Shown here: piece after piece, positions 17,887-25,505 of the stretch
How positions within the stretch are numbered: position 1 is the first letter of the stretch
Layout: each line of letters opens with the position of its first letter
Source: Leisingera sp. ANG-M1
GTDB taxonomy: Bacteria; Pseudomonadota; Alphaproteobacteria; Rhodobacterales; Rhodobacteraceae
DNA length: 64,000 bases
Assembly: GCF_000813745.1 (NCBI RefSeq)
Contig: NZ_JWLC01000014.1
Location: forward strand, 161,932 to 225,931
Reading direction: 5' to 3'
Notes under the pieces: generated by a model
Database searches by the model: none
What the model saw: only the letters and a program-made list of their open reading frames with translations
Told to the model about the DNA's origin: nothing
Position numbers and translations under genes: made by a program

Positions 17887-19413
17887 TCAATGAACCTCCC
17901 CCGCAGCCCGCGCCTTCAGCGACTTGCGGATCACCTTGCCGGTTACTGTCATCGGCAGCGCCTCCAGAAATTCCACTTCGCGCGGGTAGGAATAATGCGC
18001 AAGCCGCTCCTTGACGTAGTCCTGCAGCTCCGTCTCTGAGGCCGCGGCCTCCGGTTTCAGCACCACATATGCCTTGACGATCTCGGTCCTGAGCGGGTCC
18101 GGCTTACCAACCACGCCCACGGTTGCCACCGCCGGGTGGGTCAGCAGGCAATCCTCGATCTCCGCCGGGCCGATACGGTAGCCGCCCGAGGTGATGACAT
18201 CATCTTCGCGGCCCACGAACCTCAGGTAATCGCCCTCCCAGATCCCCCGGTCACCGGTCACCAGCCAGTCGCCGCGGAACTTGGCGGCGGTTTCTTCGGG
18301 CCGGTTCCAATACTTCAGCAGCATCGAAGCCGAGCCGCGGCGTACAGCGACATCACCCTCGCCGTCCGCCGGATTGCCCGCCTCATCAATCACCGCCAGC
18401 TCATGCCCCGGCACCGCTTTGCCGATACAGCCCGGACGCGGCTCGAAATCCGCGGCGCAGGAGGAGGCCACCATATTGCATTCGGTCTGGCCATAGAACT
18501 CGTTGATGGTCACCCCCAGCTCCCGCCGGCCCCAGGCGAGCATCTCGGCGCCCAGGGGCTCGCCGCCAGAGGCAACAGAGCGCAAGGACCGAAGCCCCTG
18601 CCCCGCTGCCTTCAGCATCCTGAGCGCGGTTGGCGGGAAGAAGATATTGCGCACCCCGGCCTGATCGATCAGGTCGGCACAGGCTTCGGGCGTGAACTTG
18701 TCCAGCCGCGCGGCAACCACCGGCACGCCCAGCGCCAGGCCCGGCATCAGCACGTCGAACAGCCCGCCGATCCAGGCCCAGTCGGCCGGGGTCCACAAGA
18801 CATCCCCCTCCTGGCCAAGATGGCCGTGGCTGATGGAGACTCCTGGCAAATGGCCGGTCAGCACCCGGTGGCCGTGCAGCGCGCCCTTGGGGCTGCCGGT
18901 GGTGCCGGAGGTATAGATCAGCACCGCAGGCGTCTCCGGCCCGGTTTCGGCAAAAGGCACCGGGCCGCCTTCGATCCCGGCACTGTCAGCCATAACGGCT
19001 TCGGCAAGATCGCCGAGCAGGTCCGCGCCTTCGGCATCCGTGAAGACAAAGCGCACGCCGGCATCACCGGCGCGGGAGGCCAAGGCATCGCGTTTGAACA
19101 GCTTGAACAGGGGCACTGAGATGCCGCCCGCCTTCCACACCGCCAGATGCGCTGCGGCGCACCAGGGCGACTGGCTGAGCAGCACGCCCACACGATCTCC
19201 CGGCTGGATCCGCTGCAGAAGATAGCGGGCTAGCCCGTCTGCCATCTCCGCCAGCGCGCCATAGGTGATGTCCCGCCGCTGGGATCCGGTCATGTCGATC
19301 AGGGCAAGCGCATCCGCTGGATGCGACAGACATTGCGCCGCCATGTTCAGCCGCTCTGGCAGGTCCCAGCTGCCATCGGCCAACAGCCCCGGAATGTTAC
19401 GATTTTCATGCAT
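17887..19413 (-). CDS. AMP-dependent acyl-CoA synthetase of the acetyl-CoA synthetase type
   Basis: A 508-residue member of the ANL adenylate-forming family. The phosphate-binding loop YTSGTTGSPKGALHGH lies near residue 166, the A5-type motif INEFYGQTECN near residue 310, the hinge region GDWLVTGDRGIWEGDYLRFVGREDDVITSGGYRIGPAEIE near residue 395, and the catalytic Lys in MTVTGKVIRKSLKAR near the C terminus. It activates a carboxylic acid to its CoA thioester through an acyl-adenylate. In the leucine/isovalerate operon it may act on isovalerate, acetoacetate or another short acid; the sequence does not decide. It heads the operon acs-like, unknown gene, liuB, liuD, mvaB, liuC. The ATG follows an AGGAATGG ribosome site. 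Confidence 0.9.
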   Translation of the reverse strand: MHENRNIPGLLADGSWDLPERLNMAAQCLSHPADALALIDMTGSQRRDITYGALAEMADGLARYLLQRIQPGDRVGVLLSQSPWCAAAHLAVWKAGGISVPLFKLFKRDALASRAGDAGVRFVFTDAEGADLLGDLAEAVMADSAGIEGGPVPFAETGPETPAVLIYTSGTTGSPKGALHGHRVLTGHLPGVSISHGHLGQEGDVLWTPADWAWIGGLFDVLMPGLALGVPVVAARLDKFTPEACADLIDQAGVRNIFFPPTALRMLKAAGQGLRSLRSVASGGEPLGAEMLAWGRRELGVTINEFYGQTECNMVASSCAADFEPRPGCIGKAVPGHELAVIDEAGNPADGEGDVAVRRGSASMLLKYWNRPEETAAKFRGDWLVTGDRGIWEGDYLRFVGREDDVITSGGYRIGPAEIEDCLLTHPAVATVGVVGKPDPLRTEIVKAYVVLKPEAAASETELQDYVKERLAHYSYPREVEFLEALPMTVTGKVIRKSLKARAAGEVH

Positions 19414-19487
19414 GTTTAGCCATTCCTGAAACGCATATCAGCCATGCGCTTTTCCGCTGCATTTTCAATAGGTAGACGGCTGCGATC

Positions 19488-19501
19488 TTGATCCAGATCA
19501 G
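19488..19501. promoter_or_regulatory. FNR/CRP-family-like box between ompW and the acyl-CoA synthetase operon
   Basis: TTGATCCAGATCAG matches the FNR consensus TTGAT-N4-ATCAA at nine of ten defined positions. It lies 62 bases before the ompW ATG and 75 bases before the acyl-CoA synthetase ATG on the other strand. FNR control of ompW is established in Escherichia coli; rhodobacteria have the FnrL homologue. Which gene it would serve is not determined. Confidence 0.45.
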
Positions 19502-19562
19502 GGTTTCCGGACGCCTGCGAGTGCACCACTGCCGGGCAAACATAAGAAAAGGGACGCTCCCC

Positions 19563-20165
19563 ATGAAACGCATGGTTTCCGCTCTGGCACTGACTTCGGC
19601 CCTCGCTGCCCTGGCCGCCCCCGCGCTGGCGCAGCAGCAAGGCGACTGGACTGTTGGCGTCGGCATCGCCAATGTGAACCCCAAGTCGGACAACGGCACC
19701 CTTGCCGGCGCCGCAGCGACGATCGATGACGGCACCGCGCTGTCGCTGACGCTTGAGTACTTCTTCCGCGACAACTGGGGGGTCGAGCTGCTGGCTGCTT
19801 CGCCGTTTTCCCACGACGTCAAACTGAACGGCGCTTTTGCCGCCAAGGCCAAGCAGCTGCCGCCGACCCTCTCGGTCAACTACCACTTCCCGACCCAGGG
19901 CAAGATCAAGCCGTTCCTTGGCCTTGGCCTGAACTACACCACTTTCTTCGAAGAAGAGACCGCGCTTGGCACCCTCGAGCTGGACGACAGCTTCGGCATC
20001 GCCGTTAACGCCGGCGCCGACTACCAGATCTCCGACCGCGGCGCGCTTCGTTTCAACGTCCGCTGGATGGACATCGACACCGACGCCACCCTGAACGGGG
20101 CCGGCATCGGCACTGCCGAGATCGATCCGGTTGTCGTGAACGTCGCTTACGTGCACCGCTTCTGA
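19563..20165 (+). CDS. ompW: OmpW family outer-membrane protein
   Basis: A 200-residue protein with signal peptide MKRMVSALALTSALAALAAPALA and cleavage before QQQGDW. The mature part is an eight-stranded beta barrel of OmpW type: GDWTVGVGIANVNPK, LSLTLEYFFRDNWGVELLAASPF, LPPTLSVNYHFPTQGKIKPFLGLGLNYTTFF and a C-terminal strand ending in Phe (VVVNVAYVHRF), the usual signal for barrel assembly. OmpW proteins form narrow hydrophobic channels. The start at 19563 is chosen because the signal peptide begins there; upstream in-frame sequence is not signal-like. It stands alone on the plus strand between the two halves of the leucine-degradation genes, with an FNR-like box upstream. Confidence 0.92.
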   Translation: MKRMVSALALTSALAALAAPALAQQQGDWTVGVGIANVNPKSDNGTLAGAAATIDDGTALSLTLEYFFRDNWGVELLAASPFSHDVKLNGAFAAKAKQLPPTLSVNYHFPTQGKIKPFLGLGLNYTTFFEEETALGTLELDDSFGIAVNAGADYQISDRGALRFNVRWMDIDTDATLNGAGIGTAEIDPVVVNVAYVHRF

Positions 20166-20185
20166 TCCTTCTGTTCAAACACGCT

Positions 20186-20207
20186 GGCAGGCCGCTTGGT
20201 GCCTGCC
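20186..20207. terminator. Hairpin between convergent ompW and lprI-like genes
   Basis: GGCAGGC (20186-20192) pairs with GCCTGCC (20201-20207) around an 8-base loop. It lies 20 bases past the ompW stop and 17 bases before the end of the convergent gene. There is no U tract, so termination is only plausible. Confidence 0.4.
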
Positions 20208-20223
20208 GGCACATCCAATTCCG

Positions 20224-20721
20224 TTATTCGCCAAGCCAGGCGGATTCCAGGTAGAGCGCCTGCTCCCCTGTCAGCCGCATCAGGCAGCTCAGCACTGCCG
20301 GCCCGCCGCCGCTGCCGCCGCCCCACTGCGCCCTCTCGAACTCGCAGGTGGTATCACGGTAGGCAATCCAGGCCCGCTGCATCTGTTTCAACGCAGGTTC
20401 GGTTCTGGGCGCCGACGAACCCCATTCCGCCAAATCCGCGTCCGATGCCTTCGCCTTGGCCCGCAGAACCTTGTAGGCGGCATTCAGACGGGCATCCCAG
20501 TAATCGCGTTCCTGATCCAGGCAGTCCATCATCCCGATGGTAGTAGACCCGCCGGAAGTCGCGCCCATGCACTGCTGCGCAGCCAGTCCCAAGCAGCCAC
20601 GCTTGGCTTCCGGCGCGGCCGCCTGCGCAACACAGGCGTCTGTTGCAGCAGGAGAAAACCGGACCTCCTGTGCCGCCGCTGGTCCTGCCAGCAACACCGC
20701 TGCAAGCAGGGCCATACGCAT
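20224..20721 (-). CDS. LprI/DUF1311-like secreted protein
   Basis: A 165-residue protein with signal peptide (MALLAAVLLAGPAAAQ) and a mature domain resembling the lysozyme-inhibitor LprI/DUF1311 family. Indicators are the Cys pattern (TDACVAQ, KRGCLGLAAQQCMG, MMDCLDQERDYWDARLNAAYKVL) and the conserved core LKQMQRAWIAYRDTTCEFER...SCLMRLTGEQALYL. Members are periplasmic; a few inhibit lysozyme, most are untested. The ATG at 20721 forms a TGATG junction with the ivd stop, so the two genes are translationally coupled. That is an unusual partnership for a leucine-degradation enzyme. Confidence 0.82.
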   Translation of the reverse strand: MRMALLAAVLLAGPAAAQEVRFSPAATDACVAQAAAPEAKRGCLGLAAQQCMGATSGGSTTIGMMDCLDQERDYWDARLNAAYKVLRAKAKASDADLAEWGSSAPRTEPALKQMQRAWIAYRDTTCEFERAQWGGGSGGGPAVLSCLMRLTGEQALYLESAWLGE

Positions 20722-21881
20722 CACATGGTTCCCATCAACTCGCGGCCGATCAGCATGCGGCGGATTTCGCTAGTGCCGGCACCGATTTCCATCAGTTTGG
20801 CATCGCGGAAGATGCGCCCCACCGGGTTGTCGGAGAGGTAGCCCGCACCGCCAAAGGCCTGCACCGCCTGGTGCGCCTGGGTCATCGCGACTTCGGATGC
20901 GTAGAGACAGCAGGCCGCGGCGTCCTGGCGGGTCACGGTGCCTTTGTCGCAGGATTTGGCGACTTCATAGACATAGGCCCGGGCCGAATTCATCGCCGTG
21001 TACATATCGGCGATCTTGGCCTGCATCAGCTGGAAGTTTCCGATCGGCTGTCCGAACTGCTTGCGCTCCGCCATGTAGGGCATCATCTCATCCATGCAGG
21101 AGGCCATGATGCCGGTGCCAATGCCTGCCAGCACCACACGTTCATAGTCCAGGCCGGACATCAGCACGCGCACGCCCTTGCCCTCCTCCCCTAGCACGTT
21201 CTCAAACGGCACTTCGACGTCTTCAAAGATCAGCTCAGCGGTGTTGGAGCCGCGCATGCCCAGCTTGTCGAAATGCTTGGAGGTGGAGAAACCCGCCATC
21301 TCTTTTTCGATCAGGAAAGCGGTGATGCCTTTGGAGCCCGCCTCCGGATCGGTCTTTGCATAGACCACCAGTGTGTCGGCGTCAGGACCATTGGTGATCC
21401 AGTACTTGTTGCCGTTCAGCCGGTAGTGATCGTTGCGCTTCTCCGCGCGCAGCGACATTGACACCACATCCGATCCCGCGCCCGCTTCGGACATCGCCAG
21501 CGCGCCGACATGCTCGCCGGAGAGCAGCCGCGGCAAGTACTTCTTCTTCTGCTCCGCGTTGCCGTTCAGCTTGATCTGATTGACGCAGAGGTTCGAATGC
21601 GCGCCATAGGACAGCGAGACAGAGGCGCTGGCGCGGGCGATTTCCTCAATGGCGACGGTATGGGCCAGGTAGGACATGCCGGCACCGCCGAACTCTTCTG
21701 GCACGGTGATGCCCAAGAGGCCCAGCTCCCCCATCTCCTGCCACAGCTCAGCCGGGAATTCATTGTTCTGGTCGATCTCCTGCGCCATCGGCTTTACGCG
21801 CTCCTGCGCCCAGCGGTGCACCGCGTCGCGCAGGGCGTTGACGTCTTCGCCCAGATCAAAAGTCATGCTTGCATTGAACAT
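20721..21881 (-). CDS. ivd: Isovaleryl-CoA dehydrogenase
   Basis: A 386-residue acyl-CoA dehydrogenase using FAD and electron-transfer flavoprotein. Family signatures are [22 protein letters not shown] (residues 126-147) and [20 protein letters not shown] near residue 280. The catalytic base of isovaleryl-CoA dehydrogenases is a Glu in the segment that here reads [12 protein letters not shown]247. It oxidises isovaleryl-CoA to 3-methylcrotonyl-CoA, the substrate of the carboxylase genes 4-5 kb away. It is transcribed separately from them, because ompW lies between. A perfect TATAAT and a palindrome precede it. Ribosome site GGGAGGA lies 8 bases before the ATG. Confidence 0.93.
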   Translation of the reverse strand: MFNASMTFDLGEDVNALRDAVHRWAQERVKPMAQEIDQNNEFPAELWQEMGELGLLGITVPEEFGGAGMSYLAHTVAIEEIARASASVSLSYGAHSNLCVNQIKLNGNAEQKKKYLPRLLSGEHVGALAMSEAGAGSDVVSMSLRAEKRNDHYRLNGNKYWITNGPDADTLVVYAKTDPEAGSKGITAFLIEKEMAGFSTSKHFDKLGMRGSNTAELIFEDVEVPFENVLGEEGKGVRVLMSGLDYERVVLAGIGTGIMASCMDEMMPYMAERKQFGQPIGNFQLMQAKIADMYTAMNSARAYVYEVAKSCDKGTVTRQDAAACCLYASEVAMTQAHQAVQAFGGAGYLSDNPVGRIFRDAKLMEIGAGTSEIRRMLIGRELMGTM

Positions 21882-21906
21882 CCCGCAAATCCTCCCGGGA
21901 ACAGCG

Positions 21907-21935
21907 ATTATATGAACACTTGTTCAATTCAATAG
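21907..21935 (-). promoter_or_regulatory. ivd promoter with palindromic operator in the spacer
   Basis: On the minus strand a consensus -10 TATAAT (21912-21907) is preceded directly by the perfect 14-base palindrome TGAACACTTGTTCA (21926-21913). The -35 region is weak (CTATTG with 17-base spacing). A protein bound to the palindrome would block RNA polymerase. The layout is typical of TetR-type repressor sites; the regulator is not identified in this window. Confidence 0.6.
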
Positions 21936-22081
21936 ACGAGCCCACGATTCGCGTCAACTGCAGCACGCATGCAGCAGCCGTGACGTGAGGTTCATCCCCG
22001 CACGCGGACACAAAGAAGCCCGCCTCCCTCCTGGGAGACGAGCCAAATCTTTTTTCCGAAGAACGGACAAGCAGCCGCGGA

Positions 22082-23275
22082 TTAAGCGCCCTGATACACA
22101 GCACTCACTTCGGCCCGGATGATCCGGGCGATCTGGGCGCAATCTTCCAGGCTGAAGGTCAGCGGCACCCGCATGTCGATGATGCCCGCCAGCACCCGGT
22201 CGCTTTTCGGCAGGCGCGGCGTGTCGGCATAGCGCCAGCTGTCATAGCGGGAGGTAAAGGCCACAGGCTCCGGCGTGCCGAACCATTTGAGCTCCACCCC
22301 GCGGGCGGCGCAGCGGCGAACAGCCTCCTGAACAGCCTCCTCGCTCCAGTCCAGCAGCAGAAACTGGATGGAAGAGCCGACATAAACCTCTTGTTCCGGG
22401 CGTTCCACAACGGTGAGACCCGGCGTGCCCCGCAGGCCCTCTTCCACCGTGCGGTAGCGCTCGTTCCACCGCTCCACTTGGGTATCCAGATCACGCAGCT
22501 GCGGCCGCAGGATAGCGGCGCGCAGGTTGTCCATGCGGCCTGAGATATTCGGGGTCTCGTATTTCACCCGCTCGAACACCTCCGGGCCAGGCCCAGCCAA
22601 GTGGCGGCCATACAGCATGTAAGAGCCGGACATCATGATCGCGCGGGCGGCGATCTCCTCGTCATCGGTGATCAACAGCCCGCCCTCGCCCGAATTCACG
22701 TGCTTGTAGGTCTGGCAGGAATAGCAGCCCACCGCGCCGTGCTTGCCCGAGAGCACGCCGTTCCAGGACGCCCCCATGGTATGGGCGCAGTCTTCGATCA
22801 CGGTGATACCGGCGCCGTCGCAGATCTCCATCAGCCGGTCCATGTCGCACAGATGACCGCGCATGTGGGACAGCATCAGCACCTTGGCCTGATCCGCCTT
22901 GGCCGCCAGATCGTCCAGATCGATGGTCAGATCCTCGGTTACCTCAACAAACACCGGTTCTGCCCCAACCGAGGCAATCGACCCCGGCACCGGTGCCAGT
23001 GTGAAGGCGTTGGTCAGAACCTTGTCGCCGGGTTTCACCCCGACCGCGCGCAGAGATATGGCCAGCGCATAGCCGCCGGAGGCCACCGCCAGGCAGTATT
23101 TCGCCCCCATCTGGTCCGCGAACTCCTGCTCCAGCAGCGCAGTTTCACCTTCTTCGCCATCGGCAACATTGTAGCGGTGCAGCCGCCCGTGGCGGAGCAC
23201 CGCCAGTGCGGCCTCAATGGCGTCTTCGGGAATGGGTTCCTGCTGGGTGAATGACCCGGTAAATGTCTCGCTCAT
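22082..23275 (-). CDS. DegT/DnrJ/EryC1/StrS-type PLP aminotransferase
   Basis: A 397-residue PLP enzyme of the sugar-aminotransferase type. The family features are the N-terminal GRLHRYNVADGEEGETALLEQEFADQMGAKYCLAVASGGYAL, the Asp of VIEDCAHTMGASW that binds the pyridine nitrogen (D162), and the Schiff-base lysine K191 in CQTYKHVNSGEGG. The start at 23275 (MSETF) is preferred; a longer frame adds an unlikely basic leader. Members usually aminate nucleotide-linked keto sugars, but no sugar-biosynthesis neighbours are present here. It probably follows gph in transcription (79-base gap). The substrate is unknown. Confidence 0.88.
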   Translation of the reverse strand: MSETFTGSFTQQEPIPEDAIEAALAVLRHGRLHRYNVADGEEGETALLEQEFADQMGAKYCLAVASGGYALAISLRAVGVKPGDKVLTNAFTLAPVPGSIASVGAEPVFVEVTEDLTIDLDDLAAKADQAKVLMLSHMRGHLCDMDRLMEICDGAGITVIEDCAHTMGASWNGVLSGKHGAVGCYSCQTYKHVNSGEGGLLITDDEEIAARAIMMSGSYMLYGRHLAGPGPEVFERVKYETPNISGRMDNLRAAILRPQLRDLDTQVERWNERYRTVEEGLRGTPGLTVVERPEQEVYVGSSIQFLLLDWSEEAVQEAVRRCAARGVELKWFGTPEPVAFTSRYDSWRYADTPRLPKSDRVLAGIIDMRVPLTFSLEDCAQIARIIRAEVSAVYQGA

Positions 23276-23354
23276 GCGCCGTTTGTGAGCCGCCGCCCGG
23301 CAAGGGTCAAGAGGCAAGCGGCAAGGCTGGAAATCTCGAAGCTTAGTTGCGAAA

Positions 23355-24017
23355 TCACGCAATCAGGCGGTCAGCAACCCCCAGCAAGTCCTCGAACCGG
23401 TCGAGCAGCGCCTCAGGCTTCAGCGCTGCCATGTCAGCCCCCGACGGGCCAAAGGTCACCAGTACCGACGGCACACCGGCAGCCGCCGAGGTGTTGCGGT
23501 CGGTGTCGCTGTCGCCCACCAGCAGCGTGCGTGCCGGGTCGCCGCCCGCGCGCCGCGCTGCCTCAAACAGCGGTTCCGGATCGGGTTTGCGCACCGGCAG
23601 CGTGTCGGCGCCGACCAGCGAAGCAAAGGCATCCCGCACACCAAGGCTTTGCATCAGCTGCTCGGCCAGCGCCTCGGGCTTGTTGGTGCAGATGCCGACA
23701 CCGAAGCCTGCGGATTTCAAGGCCTCTACTGCCTCCATCGCACCGGGGTACATCACGGTATGGTGGTCGATGGCATCGCGGTAGGCCTCCAGCAGCACCG
23801 GATAGAATTCATCAACCACGGCCGGATCAAACTGCCCTTTCCGCTTCAGGCCCGCCGTCAGCATACTGCGGCCGCCGCGCAGGGCCACACCTGCATCCTC
23901 GGGATAGGTCAGCACATCGCCCAGCCCCATCTGGCGGAAACAGGCATTGGCCGCTGCCAGCAGGTCACCGGATGTATCGGCCAAAGTTCCGTCCAGATCG
24001 AAGATCACTGTTCGCAT
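23355..24017 (-). CDS. gph: Phosphoglycolate phosphatase, HAD superfamily
   Basis: A 220-residue HAD hydrolase. Motif I is FDLDGTLADTSGD with the nucleophile Asp, motif II ICTNKP near residue 110, and motif III/IV KPDPEP...LLVGDSDTDRNTSAAAG near residue 165. The cap domain is of the phosphoglycolate phosphatase type. The enzyme removes 2-phosphoglycolate formed by DNA repair or by RuBisCO. The start MRTVIFDLDG at 24017 is clear from the motif position. The open frame upstream of it runs antisense to glmU and is not part of the gene. It diverges from glmU. Confidence 0.9.
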   Translation of the reverse strand: MRTVIFDLDGTLADTSGDLLAAANACFRQMGLGDVLTYPEDAGVALRGGRSMLTAGLKRKGQFDPAVVDEFYPVLLEAYRDAIDHHTVMYPGAMEAVEALKSAGFGVGICTNKPEALAEQLMQSLGVRDAFASLVGADTLPVRKPDPEPLFEAARRAGGDPARTLLVGDSDTDRNTSAAAGVPSVLVTFGPSGADMAALKPEALLDRFEDLLGVADRLIA

Positions 24018-24149
24018 TTGCGCCCCTTCCCGGCGATTTTCCGCCGCCGCTTGTTGCAGCCCGCAACCTTGTTTGATGGCGCTATCTCTTGCGCCCCGCC
24101 CCTCAGCGGATAAAACGGGAGCGCTAAAAAGACAAAGAGAAAAGCGATT

Positions 24150-25505
24150 ATGAGTATTGCCCTTGTCATCCTGGCAGCCGGAAAAGGCACGCGGATGAAT
24201 TCCGATATTCCCAAGGTATTGCACCCGATTGCCCAGGCTCCGATGCTGGAGCATGCGCTTGCCGCGGGCCGCGCGCTCGACCCCGAACGCACAATTATCG
24301 TCGCAGGCCATGGCGCCGAGGCTGTGCAGACAGCTGTTGCCAAAATCGAAGACGGCGCCGAGGTGGTTCTGCAGGAGGAGCAGCTGGGCACCGCCCATGC
24401 CGTTGACCAGGCCCGGGCGGCGCTGGAAGGATTTTCCGGCGATGCCGTGGTGCTTTACGGCGACACGCCCTTTGTCAGCGCGGACACGCTGGAGCGCATG
24501 GTCGAGGCCCGCCAGCGGGCCGACCTGGTGATCCTGGGCTTTGAGGCCGCTGATCCGGGCCGTTATGGCCGCCTGGTGATGGACGGCGACAGCCTGGAGC
24601 GGATCGTCGAATTCAAGGACGCCAGCGAAGCCGAGCGCGCCATCACCTTTTGCAACTCCGGCCTGATGGCCTGTGATGCATCGGTGATGTTCGATCTGAT
24701 CGCCAAGGTCGGCAACGAGAACGCTTCGGGCGAATACTATCTGACCGACCTGGTGGCACTGGCACGGCGCGAGGGCAAATCCGTCACCGCCGTTTCCTGC
24801 GACGAGGCCGAGACGCTGGGCATCAACTCGCGCGCCGAGCTGGCGCAGGCGGATGCGCTGTTTCAGAAACGCGCCCGGGCTGAGCTGTTGGAGCTGGGCG
24901 TCACCCTGATGGCGCCGGACACGGTCTATTTGGCCTTTGACACCCATATCGGCCGCGACACGGTGATCGAACCCAATGTGGTTTTCGGCCCCGGCGTCAC
25001 GGTGGAAAGCGGCGCACTGATCCGGGCGTTCTCGCATCTGGAAGGCTGCCACGTCAGCCAAGGCGCCAAAGTGGGGCCTTACGCCCGCCTGCGCCCAGGG
25101 GCGGAACTGGCCGAAAACACCCACATCGGCAACTTCGTCGAGATCAAGAACGCTGAGATCGCCGAAGGCGCCAAGGTCAACCACCTCAGCTATATCGGCG
25201 ATGCCTCTATCGGCGAGGCCAGCAATATTGGCGCCGGCACAATTACCTGCAACTATGACGGTGTAATGAAGCACCGGACCGAAATCGGCGCCCGCACATT
25301 CATCGGGTCGAACACCATGCTGGTTGCCCCGGTCAAGGTGGGCAACGAAGCAATGACCGCCACCGGCGCTGTTGTAACAAAAGATGTTGAAGACGGCGCG
25401 CTGGCCATTGCCCGCGCCGAACAAACCAATAAACCGGGCCGCGCGCGCAAGCTGATGGACATGCTGCGTGCCAAGAAAGCCCGTCTTCAAAAGGGAGCCA
25501 AGTGA
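24150..25505 (+). CDS. glmU: Bifunctional UDP-N-acetylglucosamine pyrophosphorylase / glucosamine-1-phosphate N-acetyltransferase
   Basis: A 451-residue bifunctional enzyme making UDP-GlcNAc for peptidoglycan and lipopolysaccharide. The N-terminal nucleotidyltransferase domain opens with VILAAGKGTRMNSDIPKVLHPI and includes LYGDTPFVSADTL. The C-terminal half is a left-handed beta helix of hexapeptide repeats (IEPNVVFGPGVTVESGALIRAFSHLEG; GNFVEIKNAEIAEGAKVNHLSYIGDASIGEASNIGAGTITCNYDG) ending in the acetyltransferase active site. Its TGA overlaps the glmS ATG (TGATG), so the two successive pathway genes are translationally coupled. Confidence 0.98.
   Translation: MSIALVILAAGKGTRMNSDIPKVLHPIAQAPMLEHALAAGRALDPERTIIVAGHGAEAVQTAVAKIEDGAEVVLQEEQLGTAHAVDQARAALEGFSGDAVVLYGDTPFVSADTLERMVEARQRADLVILGFEAADPGRYGRLVMDGDSLERIVEFKDASEAERAITFCNSGLMACDASVMFDLIAKVGNENASGEYYLTDLVALARREGKSVTAVSCDEAETLGINSRAELAQADALFQKRARAELLELGVTLMAPDTVYLAFDTHIGRDTVIEPNVVFGPGVTVESGALIRAFSHLEGCHVSQGAKVGPYARLRPGAELAENTHIGNFVEIKNAEIAEGAKVNHLSYIGDASIGEASNIGAGTITCNYDGVMKHRTEIGARTFIGSNTMLVAPVKVGNEAMTATGAVVTKDVEDGALAIARAEQTNKPGRARKLMDMLRAKKARLQKGAK

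Noticed and set aside
22024..22037. Small hairpin CTCCC-TCCT-GGGAG downstream of the DegT-type gene
   Set aside because: Five-pair stem with no adjacent U tract; too weak to call as a terminator.
21856..22104. 82-codon minus-strand frame covering the ivd promoter
   Set aside because: No ribosome site, no domain, and it overlaps the TATAAT and operator region and the ivd start.
24018..25490. N-terminal continuation of the gph frame across glmU, giving a 711-codon open frame
   Set aside because: The gph motif I starts at 24017; everything upstream is antisense to glmU and is not protein-like.
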